Below are positions 1 to 4,672 of a DNA stretch of 5,711 nt, piece after piece (position 1 is the first letter of the stretch; every line of letters begins with the position of its first letter). The notes beneath the pieces were generated by a model. That model was not told the origin of the DNA. It did not search any database and was given only the letters and a program-made list of their open reading frames with translations. The position numbers and the translations under genes are program-made. The DNA is taken from contig CAMBHV010000111.1 in NCBI GenBank assembly GCA_945867255.1, forward strand, positions 1-5,711. Reading direction: 5' to 3'. Source of the stretch: an uncultured Clostridia bacterium. Its GTDB lineage: Bacteria > Bacillota > Clostridia > Oscillospirales > Ruminococcaceae.

Positions 1-361
1 CAGGCCGTACAATGAAGCGCAGCCCCAAAAACAGCGTCATACAAACGGAAAAGCCGCCCATAGCATTTCCCGGCACAAAACTGGACGCCCAGCTTCCCAC
101 CAGGGTAAAGCAAAGCACAAAGGCCATCATCACCAGCCCATTGCGAATATCCAGGTTTTTATGTTTTCCATATGTGTATGCGCTTACTGCGCTGGCCAAC
201 ACATCGCTGGCCAAGGCGATGCCTACAGCCTCATACGCCGGGATATCTAAAAATGTAATGAGCATGGGGCTGATCACCGCCGCGGCGCTCATGCCCGCAA
301 ACCCGGTACCAAGCCCTGCTCCGGCGCCTGCCAAAAAGCACACAAGAAAGGTTTCCCACAT
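1..361 (-). CDS. TauE/SafE-family membrane transporter (anion/sulfite exporter type), N-terminal part, cut by window edge
   Basis: Reading leftward from ATG at 361, an open frame of 120 codons runs off the window edge, so only the N-terminal part is present. It begins MWETFLVCFLAGAGAGLGTG and continues with a small-residue-rich segment (residues 8-35, FAGMSAAAVISPMLI), then ALASDVLASAVSAYTYGKHKNLDIRNGL (about 49-76) and further hydrophobic segments at about 77-92 and 99-118. The glycine-rich first helix followed by a proline, and the second helix ending in a basic turn (GKHKNLDIR), are typical of the TauE/SafE (DUF81) family. These are integral membrane proteins that export sulfite, sulfoacetate or other small organic anions. 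The substrate here cannot be told. The start lies one base after the marR stop (TAA-G-ATG), with GGAGGAG (368-374) inside the end of marR as ribosome binding site. The two are therefore co-transcribed and probably translationally coupled, so the MarR protein likely controls this transporter. Confidence 0.85.
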   Translation of the reverse strand, partial: MWETFLVCFLAGAGAGLGTGFAGMSAAAVISPMLITFLDIPAYEAVGIALASDVLASAVSAYTYGKHKNLDIRNGLVMMAFVLCFTLVGSWASSFVPGNAMGGFSVCMTLFLGLRFIVRP

Positions 362-362
362 C

Positions 363-797
363 TTACGGCTCCTCCAGTGCCTCACCGGCATTTTTCGCCA
401 GCTTCTCAAATGCGCGTTTCATGGCCGCACATTCTGCGGGTGTAAAACCGCGGCGCAGAACAGCAAAAAATTTTTCCTGTGCACATCGTCCGCCTTCTAT
501 CACTGCATCCGCTTTGGGCGTAAGGCGAAGGTGCACCGTTTTGCGGTTTCCATCCAAAAACTCGCGGCGCAAATAGCCGCATGCCTCCAGGTTCTTTACT
601 GACGCCGACACGTGTGACTTTGTCAGATGCCGAACTTCCACAATATCTCTGGCCGTATCACAGGCAGGATGGTCATTCAAAAACAGCAGAATACTCAGTT
701 CCATCTGCGTAAGAGAAAATTGCTCGCACACTGGTTCCTGCAGCTTATGATACAGCCGTTTAAACAACGGCAGATTCTCCCAATAATGGGTAAACAT
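363..797 (-). CDS. MarR-family winged-helix transcriptional regulator
   Basis: This gene encodes a 144-residue protein, the usual length for a MarR dimer subunit. A winged helix-turn-helix spans about residues 28-95. It contains LTQMELSILLFL (29-40), the segment TARDIVEVRHLTKSHVSASV (48-67) with the recognition helix at about 60-70, LEACGYLRRE (70-79), and the wing DGNRK (82-86) followed by VHLRLTPKA. The helices at both ends (about 5-27 and 105-140) would form the dimer interface. MarR proteins are cytosolic repressors that usually release DNA on binding phenolic or other small ligands, or on cysteine oxidation. The cysteines at 24, 46, 73 and about 106 are not diagnostic. The start has GAGGA (801-805) and AGGTG (808-812) just upstream. 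It is the first gene of a two-gene operon with the TauE/SafE transporter. A strong promoter and a small inverted repeat upstream suggest autorepression. The ligand is unknown. Confidence 0.93.
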   Translation of the reverse strand: MFTHYWENLPLFKRLYHKLQEPVCEQFSLTQMELSILLFLNDHPACDTARDIVEVRHLTKSHVSASVKNLEACGYLRREFLDGNRKTVHLRLTPKADAVIEGGRCAQEKFFAVLRRGFTPAECAAMKRAFEKLAKNAGEALEEP

Positions 798-814
798 ACG
801 TCCTCGTCACCTTT

Positions 815-828
815 GTTCGTTTTTGAAC
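815..828. promoter_or_regulatory. Small inverted repeat, possible MarR operator
   Basis: The sequence GTTC-GTTTTT-GAAC has perfect 4-bp arms and lies just downstream of the predicted marR transcription start. A bound repressor there would block transcription. The arms are short, so chance is a real alternative. Function is inferred from position and from the common autoregulation of marR genes. Confidence 0.35.
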
Positions 829-839
829 CATTGTAAAAA

Positions 840-868
840 ATACTAGCACCATCCCGGGCAGGTGTCAA
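840..868 (-). promoter_or_regulatory. Predicted sigma-A promoter of the marR-transporter operon
   Basis: On the minus strand a perfect -35 box TTGACA (868-863) is separated by exactly 17 bases from TAGTAT (845-840). Transcription would begin near 832, giving a leader of about 35 nt before the marR ATG at 797. Box quality, spacing and placement are all good. No expression evidence is available. Confidence 0.75.
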
Positions 869-1039
869 GCCGCTTGCTTTTGTGCAGCTATACAAACCCC
901 GCGCGAGTGCAAAGTGCCCAAGTCTCACCAAACACATGCTCTTAAGGCTAAATCTGGCATGCGTGGCAGGCGTTTCACGCGCTTAGCTGTTTTTCTTATC
1001 CTATTTGCATACATTTAAAACAAATTTTAGATTTGCGCT

Positions 1040-1057
1040 GTACAATTTAAATTGTAC
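1040..1057. promoter_or_regulatory. Perfect 18-bp palindrome, candidate operator
   Basis: The sequence GTACAATTTAAATTGTAC is fully self-complementary with no spacer. It sits in an AT-rich island within a long gene-free stretch. Its length and symmetry fit a site for a dimeric regulator such as a MarR-family protein. It is about 170 bp upstream of the marR -35 box and about 140 bp upstream of the predicted promoter of the next rightward gene. A possible weak rightward promoter, TTGCAT (1005-1010)-N17-TAGATT (1028-1033), lies just before it. The binding protein is unknown. Confidence 0.45.
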
Positions 1058-1196
1058 TGGACGATTTGCTTTTTCACAGAAAGCGCCCTGCACTGCCCCA
1101 GGCCTATAAAAACGGAAACCCGGAAATTTCGGCAATTTGCAGCGCACATATTTCAAAAGGCATCCACATGCGAACGCACAAAATAAACGTTACTTC

Positions 1197-1225
1197 TTGC
1201 TTTACAGAAGTGCATCCGGTATTCT
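1197..1225 (+). promoter_or_regulatory. Predicted promoter of the DUF4177-like gene
   Basis: TTGCTT (1197-1202) and TATTCT (1220-1225) are separated by exactly 17 bases. The likely start near 1232 gives a leader of about 50 nt. The -35 box overlaps a 6-bp inverted repeat, ACTTCT (1192-1197) and AGAAGT (1206-1211), which may be an operator or chance. The boxes are each two mismatches from consensus. Confidence 0.45.
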
Positions 1226-1281
1226 TTTTCACAAGAGAAGCCGCCATTTGATTCGTTGCATTTCAAGGGAGGACATGCGTC

Positions 1282-1458
1282 ATGAAAGAATATAAGGTGA
1301 TAGAAGTAAAGAAAGCCCAGGCAGAAACCATGATGAATGAAATGGCCAAGCAAGGGTGGGAAGTAGTAAGCACAAACTGCTGGAGTTATTGGAAGACTTC
1401 CATCATGGTTACTTTTTCAAGAGAGGCATCCCTTCCATCACAGGGAGCATATATCTAA
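1282..1458 (+). CDS. Small DUF4177-like protein, 58 residues
   Basis: This short gene encodes a 58-residue protein beginning MKEYKVIEVKKAQAETMMNE. A strong ribosome binding site, AAGGGAGG (1265-1272), lies nine bases before the ATG. An ATG at 1275 is in another frame and stops after six codons. The layout YKVIEV, then a helix (residues 12-24), then QGWEVVSTNCW (24-34), then a closing strand SIMVTFSRE (40-48), matches the small alpha/beta DUF4177 family. Its members typically show a 'YKV(V/I)..., GWE(L/V)V, ...(V/I)x(T/V)F(E/S)R' pattern. The function of that family is not established. The protein has no signal peptide or membrane segment and is probably cytosolic. The last ten residues look like a disordered tail. 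It appears to be a single-gene unit: the next gene starts 206 bases downstream with its own promoter. Coding status is well supported by the ribosome binding site and family pattern; the family assignment is by eye. Confidence 0.78.
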   Translation: MKEYKVIEVKKAQAETMMNEMAKQGWEVVSTNCWSYWKTSIMVTFSREASLPSQGAYI

Positions 1459-1576
1459 AAGCGGAAACCGTTTCTTCTTTGCAGCTCCGGCAAGAGGTTG
1501 CCTTCCACACAATGGCACCGCTTTTTCGCGCCATGTCACCAAAGGTTTATCTTGAAACCTGCAAACACAGAACAGC

Positions 1577-1605
1577 TTGGAAACATATCTGTTTTGTCGT
1601 ATACT
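1577..1605 (+). promoter_or_regulatory. Predicted promoter of the HAD phosphatase gene
   Basis: TTGGAA (1577-1582) and TATACT (1600-1605) are separated by exactly 17 bases. Initiation would fall near 1612. A small hairpin GTGCG-GTTT-CGCAC (1610-1623) would lie at or near the 5' end of the transcript. The leader to the ATG at 1665 is about 53 nt. Confidence 0.6.
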
Positions 1606-1664
1606 GAAAGTGCGGTTTCGCACCGCAAAGTCAACTGTGCACCCCCAGAGAAAGAGGTAACAAT

Positions 1665-2447
1665 ATGGAACAACTTCGTCAGAAAAAAGGCTTTCTAATC
1701 GACATGGATGGCGTAATCTACCATGGCAACCGGCTTTTGCCCGGCGTAAAGGAATTTGTAAAATGGCTGTATGAGGAAGATAAGGCTTTTCTGTTTTTGA
1801 CTAACTCCAGCCGGTACACCCCAAAAGAACTGCAGCAAAAGTTGGCACGCATGGGCCTTGAGGTGGATCACACACATTTTTACACCAGCGCGCTGGCCAC
1901 GGCACGGTTCCTCAGTGCACAAGCGCCGGGTTCCAGCGCGTATGTGGTGGGAGAGCATGGCCTGTTGAACGCACTGTATGATGCCGGCATCACATTCAAT
2001 GAGATAGACCCCGATTATGTCGTGATCAGCGAAGCGGATAACTTCAATTACGACAGCATCGTAAAAGCTATGCGTTTTGTAAACAGCGGCGCAAAGTTGA
2101 TCGGCACAAACTATGACCTCACCGGCCCGGCCGAAGACGGCCTGGTGCCTGCATGCCGCGCGCTAATGGCGCCCATTGAACTTACTACGGGTAAAAGTGC
2201 CTATTACGTAGGCAAGCCCAACCCCCTCATGATGCGCACGGGGCTTCGCCTTCTGAACACTCATTCGGCAGAAACCGCTATGATCGGCGACCGCATGGAT
2301 ACAGATATCGTCGCCGGTATCGAAACCGGGCTGGACCCCATTCTGGTGCTTTCCGGCGTGACAACACGCGCCATGATGGAGGAATATCCTTATCGCCCGC
2401 GCCTTGTTCTGAACGGAGTAGGCGACATCGTGCCGGTACAACAGTAA
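1665..2447 (+). CDS. HAD-IIA (NagD-like) phosphatase
   Basis: The product is a 260-residue cytosolic hydrolase of the haloacid dehalogenase superfamily, subclass IIA, the group of NagD, AraL and 4-nitrophenylphosphatase-like enzymes. The four HAD motifs are present. Motif I is DMDGVIY (13-19), with nucleophile D13 and acid/base D15. Motif II is LTNSS (45-49). Motif III is the lysine in GKPNP (183-187). Motif IV is GDRMDTDI (208-215), with the Mg2+-binding acids. A C2-type cap lies between motifs II and III (about 75-180). Such enzymes dephosphorylate nucleotides, sugar phosphates or phosphoglycolate through a phospho-aspartate intermediate. The substrate cannot be assigned from sequence. Length matches the family. 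AGAGG (1653-1657) lies seven bases before the ATG. A dedicated promoter lies upstream and a terminator downstream, so it is probably monocistronic. Confidence 0.93.
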   Translation: MEQLRQKKGFLIDMDGVIYHGNRLLPGVKEFVKWLYEEDKAFLFLTNSSRYTPKELQQKLARMGLEVDHTHFYTSALATARFLSAQAPGSSAYVVGEHGLLNALYDAGITFNEIDPDYVVISEADNFNYDSIVKAMRFVNSGAKLIGTNYDLTGPAEDGLVPACRALMAPIELTTGKSAYYVGKPNPLMMRTGLRLLNTHSAETAMIGDRMDTDIVAGIETGLDPILVLSGVTTRAMMEEYPYRPRLVLNGVGDIVPVQQ

Positions 2448-2519
2448 ACCCTTCTGCCGTACACTGAGCAAGCAATACAACGTATTTCCCGGCGTGGGCC
2501 ACTGCGCCATAATACTGAC

Positions 2520-2574
2520 AAAAACACCCGGGGCACTCAAGCTAGCAACACACTTGAGTGCCCCGGGTGTTTTT
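2520..2574. terminator. Bidirectional intrinsic terminator, 22-bp perfect stem
   Basis: The left arm (2520-2541) and right arm (2553-2574) are perfectly complementary over 22 bp around an 11-base loop. The GC core CACCCGGGGCACTC is flanked by A5 on the left and T5 on the right, so either strand gives a stem followed by a U-tract. It lies between two convergent genes, 72 bases after the HAD stop and 27 bases after the tetR stop, and probably ends both transcripts. Confidence 0.92.
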
Positions 2575-2601
2575 CATTGAAACAATGCCGCATTTTGTGA
2601 A

Positions 2602-3228
2602 TCAGTCACGCTCACTCTGTTCTATTTCTGCCCCTCCGTTTTGAAACGCACTTTCAAAAAAGCGGTAATCCTGCCGCAGCTTTTCTATCAGGCTATAAGA
2701 ACCCTGATTCAAGACCCAATCAATCACCACGCCTCGAAAATGCCGAAATACAAAATCAGCAATCCATTGCGTAGAAGGCTGTGACCGGATGATGCCCTCC
2801 TGTGCAGCCTGCTGCAAGCATGCATGGATGGCATGCAAAGTAAACCGTTGTGGATCCAGCGTGCTGTTATCACAGTTGCCCAGCCTTTGTTGATAGTAGC
2901 GGGCCGTCAGCTCCCAACCGAGGCTTTCCATAAAGTTTGCATAACTTGTCAGGATGAGGGCAAGGCGTTGGGCTGGCTGCTGCGGGCCCTGCTTTTGCAA
3001 TTCCTGTTTGATATATTCATCCAGAGAGGAAAACCCCCTGGCCAGCATTGCCTCTTTGGAAGGGAAATGATGATAAAATGCACCTGTCGTGATACCTGCC
3101 CGGTGGCAGATATCACGCACAGACACTTTATCAAACGATTTATCCCGGCAAAGTTCCATGGCCGCATTTAAAATTGCCTGCTGAGTATGCGCCGCCATGC
3201 GTTGCCGCCGCTGCTGATAATCTTCCAT
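2602..3228 (-). CDS. TetR/AcrR-family transcriptional repressor
   Basis: The chosen ATG at 3228 gives a 208-residue protein, within the usual TetR range. AAGGAG (3235-3240) is six bases upstream. Two earlier in-frame ATGs (3282 and 3246) lack such a site, and the first would place coding sequence across the operator. The N-terminal TetR DNA-binding domain spans about residues 15-62: QQAILNAAMELC (16-27), FDKVSVRDICHRAG (32-45), the recognition segment ITTGAFYHHF (46-55) and PSKEAML (56-62). The rest is a helical ligand-binding and dimerisation domain, with little sequence conservation to identify a ligand. It is divergent from a degV gene across a 134-base spacer that contains a 25-bp inverted repeat of TetR-operator type. 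It therefore very likely represses itself and degV. A lipid or acyl ligand would fit DegV biochemistry but is only a guess. Confidence 0.93.
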   Translation of the reverse strand: MEDYQQRRQRMAAHTQQAILNAAMELCRDKSFDKVSVRDICHRAGITTGAFYHHFPSKEAMLARGFSSLDEYIKQELQKQGPQQPAQRLALILTSYANFMESLGWELTARYYQQRLGNCDNSTLDPQRFTLHAIHACLQQAAQEGIIRSQPSTQWIADFVFRHFRGVVIDWVLNQGSYSLIEKLRQDYRFFESAFQNGGAEIEQSERD

Positions 3229-3234
3229 GTGATG

Positions 3235-3240
3235 CTCCTT
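3235..3240 (-). promoter_or_regulatory. Ribosome binding site fixing the tetR start
   Basis: AAGGAG on the minus strand is six bases before the ATG at 3228. It supports this start over the longer frame that opens at 3282, whose ATG lies inside the operator. Confidence 0.8.
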
Positions 3241-3245
3241 TGCCA

Positions 3246-3275
3246 TTGACACAAGGTTGTATCGCGTTTTATAAT
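3246..3275 (+). promoter_or_regulatory. Near-consensus promoter of degV
   Basis: TTGACA (3246-3251) and TATAAT (3270-3275) are both exact consensus boxes, separated by 18 bases. Transcription would begin near 3282, inside the TetR operator, with a leader of about 80 nt. The promoter lies over the tetR leader on the opposite strand. Such a strong promoter under a perfect operator suggests tight repression with high induced output. Confidence 0.8.
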
Positions 3276-3302
3276 ATATCACATAACATCGTTATGTGAT
3301 AA
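3274..3302 (-). promoter_or_regulatory. Candidate tetR promoter, overlapping the operator
   Basis: On the minus strand TTATCA (3302-3297) and TATATT (3279-3274) are separated by 17 bases. The likely start is near 3266, leaving a leader of about 38 nt before the ATG at 3228. The operator fills the interval between and over these boxes, which fits autorepression. The -35 box is only a fair match. Confidence 0.5.
3277..3301. promoter_or_regulatory. TetR-type operator, perfect 11-bp arms
   Basis: TATCACATAAC (3277-3287) and GTTATGTGATA (3291-3301) form a perfect inverted repeat around the spacer ATC. Its size and symmetry fit a TetR dimer site. It begins one base after the degV -10 box and covers that promoter's likely start point. 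It also overlaps most of the predicted tetR promoter, so one bound dimer could shut both genes. Binding by the adjacent TetR protein is inferred. Confidence 0.85.
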
Positions 3303-3346
3303 TATGCCCTTTCCGAATGTGGCAGGGGCTTTCTACCCTGATGCTA

Positions 3347-3356
3347 AAGGAAGGTG
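3347..3356 (+). promoter_or_regulatory. Ribosome binding site of degV, favouring the TTG start
   Basis: AAGGAAGGTG includes AGGTG (3352-3356), six bases before TTG at 3363. The in-frame GTG at 3354 lies within this purine-rich stretch and has only AAAGG three bases upstream. TTG is therefore the better start. A short hairpin CAGGG/CCCTG (3323-3340) precedes the site. Confidence 0.55.
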
Positions 3357-3362
3357 GGGCAT

Positions 3363-4253
3363 TTGTCAACCGAAGCAGCTGTTTTTTCGCATAATCCGGA
3401 AAAAATAGCATTTTTGACAGACTCCTGTGCAGATCTTTCCCCTAAGCTGCGAAAAGGTAAGCCGGTGTTTGTTGTTCCCCTGAATATCCGCTGTGCACAG
3501 GGTGAATTTCAGGATGGAGAAACTATATTTGCACAGGATATCTATCATCTTCAGGCTCAGGGTGAAATGCCTCACACCTCGCTTCCGGATGGCGGTTGTG
3601 TGGATGCCGTGTTGGATAAAATAGCCAAGCTGGGGTATGAAAAGGTGGCGGCTATCCATTTGTCTTCCGGGCTCTCCGGCACCTGCAATCTCGTGCGGTT
3701 AAAAGCCGCCGAGCGCACCGGCCTGGAAATACGGGTTTTCGATTCGCTCAGTGGAAGCCTGGGCCTTGGCGCCACTGTACTGCAGGCATGGGAAGACGTA
3801 CGTGCCGGCATGCCTTGGCATACCCTTGTAGAGCAACGCATTCCCCGCTTGATCGAACAAACCTTTCCCTTTTTTTCGGTAGATACATTGGAATATCTTC
3901 ACAAAGGCGGCCGCATCGGAAAAATCAGCGCCATTGCAGGCACCATGCTGAACATCAAACCCCTTATCACTTTCACGCCGGACGGCCAGCTTGTCAGTGT
4001 GGCCAAGGTGCGTGGCCGGCAGGCAGTGCAGCCCAAATTTCTGGAACTATTGCAAAAGCACACTTCAGGGCACGGGCGTTATAACCTGGCAGTAGCGAAT
4101 GGAGGGTCTCCACAGGAGATGGAAGCTCTGGCCAAAAAATTAAAGGAGGCTTTCCCAAATCATGAACATATTTGGAAGGCCGAGATCGATGCTACTTTGA
4201 GCAGTTATATCGGGGCCGGTGTATTGGGTGCCGCCATTCAATTTCTGGACTGA
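3363..4253 (+). CDS. DegV-family (FakB-like) fatty-acid-binding protein
   Basis: With the TTG start the protein has 296 residues (299 if the GTG at 3354 is used), about the normal DegV length. Family hallmarks appear in order. KIAFLTDSCADL (14-25) forms the first strand and loop. VPLNIRCAQGEFQDG (38-52) follows. PHTSLPDGG (70-78) corresponds to the T-S-x-P lipid-headgroup motif. AIHLSSGLSGTCN (97-109) and EYLHKGGRIGKISAIAGTMLNIKPLI (177-202) follow, then a C-terminal region ending in SYIGAGVLGAAI. DegV proteins bind a single fatty acid. Characterised members (FakB) present it to the kinase FakA, giving acyl phosphate for phospholipid synthesis. No fakA-like gene is in the window, as is common for such paralogues. 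The 12 residues before KIAF are a little longer than typical. Divergent tetR, the operator and a consensus promoter point to TetR control; a terminator follows, so it is monocistronic. Which acyl chain it binds is unknown. Confidence 0.92.
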   Translation: MSTEAAVFSHNPEKIAFLTDSCADLSPKLRKGKPVFVVPLNIRCAQGEFQDGETIFAQDIYHLQAQGEMPHTSLPDGGCVDAVLDKIAKLGYEKVAAIHLSSGLSGTCNLVRLKAAERTGLEIRVFDSLSGSLGLGATVLQAWEDVRAGMPWHTLVEQRIPRLIEQTFPFFSVDTLEYLHKGGRIGKISAIAGTMLNIKPLITFTPDGQLVSVAKVRGRQAVQPKFLELLQKHTSGHGRYNLAVANGGSPQEMEALAKKLKEAFPNHEHIWKAEIDATLSSYIGAGVLGAAIQFLD

Positions 4254-4280
4254 ATGTCACCCCTTGCCCAAAATGTCGAA

Positions 4281-4316
4281 TAAAAAACCGCGGGCCATAT
4301 GGCCTGCGGTTTTTTA
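4281..4316 (+). terminator. Intrinsic terminator of degV
   Basis: AAAAAACCGCGGGCC (4282-4296) pairs with GGCCTGCGGTTTTTT (4301-4315) around the loop ATAT, with one G-T wobble; an outer T-A pair extends the stem by one. It starts 27 bases after the degV stop. The U6 run on the right makes it a textbook rightward terminator. The A-run on the left would also allow leftward function, but no leftward gene approaches it. Confidence 0.92.
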
Positions 4317-4465
4317 ATGTGAAATATCCAAATATCATCGATATCAAGTTCCAACCTTACGTTTTGGCAGAGGCCCCATAAAATAAAAACCGTGATTTGT
4401 TGCCCCAAATAACCAGTGAACACGGAAAGATACGGACGCGTTAAATATCAAGGCAGCGAAACCCA

Positions 4466-4479
4466 AAGTTTATAAACTT
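4466..4479. repeat. 14-bp perfect palindrome
   Basis: AAGTTTATAAACTT is fully self-complementary. It lies 62 bp upstream of the -35 box of the cyclase promoter, where an activator or repressor could bind. It is AT-rich, so chance is possible. Confidence 0.35.
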
Positions 4480-4531
4480 CCATACGGCTTCTTTGATGCG
4501 CCGCATAGGGTTAGCATAGTCCAGGCAACAC

Positions 4532-4564
4532 ACCGAATGATTGACGGCATCTGTTGCATTCGGT
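4532..4564. promoter_or_regulatory. Inverted repeat bracketing the -35 box of the cyclase promoter
   Basis: ACCGAATG (4532-4539) and CATTCGGT (4557-4564) are perfect 8-bp arms 17 bases apart. They flank the -35 box and reach the first base of the -10 box. Arm centres are about 25 bp apart, which allows a dimer to bind one face of DNA over two to three turns. A repressor or a MerR-like activator acting in the spacer are both possible. No regulator gene is adjacent. Confidence 0.5.
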
Positions 4565-4569
4565 ACAAT
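4541..4569 (+). promoter_or_regulatory. Predicted promoter of the diguanylate cyclase gene
   Basis: TTGACG (4541-4546) and TACAAT (4564-4569) are separated by exactly 17 bases; each box is one mismatch from consensus. Transcription would begin near 4576. That leaves a leader of about 97 nt before the TTG start. Confidence 0.72.
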
Positions 4570-4657
4570 AATTCTAAGATATTTCTCTTTTTGCAAGCAT
4601 AATGATATCGCCACAAACCGTACGTTGCCGAACCATATTTCCCGCTGGATTTTAAAA

Positions 4658-4665
4658 AAGGAGGG
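4658..4665 (+). promoter_or_regulatory. Strong ribosome binding site supporting a TTG start
   Basis: AAGGAGGG lies seven bases before TTG at 4673. This near-perfect match supports TTG as the start of the cyclase gene. The next in-frame ATG is codon 34, which would delete the first helix of the sensor domain. Confidence 0.82.
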
Positions 4666-4672
4666 ATAAAAG

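Larger units (their letters stand above)
869..1281. other. Non-coding gap between marR promoter and the DUF4177-like gene
   Basis: About 410 bases carry no reading frame with both a plausible ribosome binding site and family-like sequence. The stretch 1000-1060 is AT-rich and holds an 18-bp palindrome, listed separately. The short repeat CAAAT-TTTAG-ATTTG (1021-1035) lies next to it. A possible promoter for the DUF4177-like gene lies at 1197-1225. GCGTG/CACGC at 961-980 could form a weak hairpin. No tRNA, riboswitch or known RNA could be recognised by eye. Confidence 0.6.
4317..4672. other. Non-coding leader region upstream of the diguanylate cyclase
   Basis: No convincing gene is present in this 356-base stretch. 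It holds a 14-bp palindrome AAGTTTATAAACTT (4466-4479), a predicted promoter (4541-4569) with an inverted repeat around its -35 box, and a leader of about 97 nt. I looked for the conserved core of a c-di-GMP (GEMM) riboswitch before the cyclase and did not recognise one. A leftward frame here overlaps the cyclase start and is probably a shadow. Confidence 0.6.

Noticed and set aside
12..602. Rightward 196-codon open frame
   Set aside because: It lies antisense to the marR and TauE/SafE genes, both with clear family motifs and ribosome binding sites. Its own product has no recognisable domain and no ribosome binding site.
1459..1480. Possible terminator after the DUF4177-like gene (GCGG-AAA-CCGT then CTTCTTT)
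   Set aside because: The stem is only about six pairs with a wobble and a three-base loop, and the tail is not a continuous U-run. It is too weak to call.
1356..1607. Rightward 83-codon frame overlapping the DUF4177-like gene
   Set aside because: The product has no recognisable family and overlaps a better-supported gene in another frame. Its start lacks a ribosome binding site.
3229..3282. N-terminal extension of the TetR protein by 18 residues
   Set aside because: The upstream ATG at 3282 lies inside the operator and upstream of the predicted transcription start. AAGGAG fits the ATG at 3228.
3313..3319. CCGAATG in the degV leader, matching an arm of the cyclase-promoter repeat
   Set aside because: It is a single 7-base half-site without a partner. 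The complementary heptamer also occurs inside the HAD gene, as expected by chance.
4570..4672. c-di-GMP riboswitch in the cyclase leader
   Set aside because: The leader is short and I could not find the conserved GEMM core or its paired helices. A covariance-model search would settle it.
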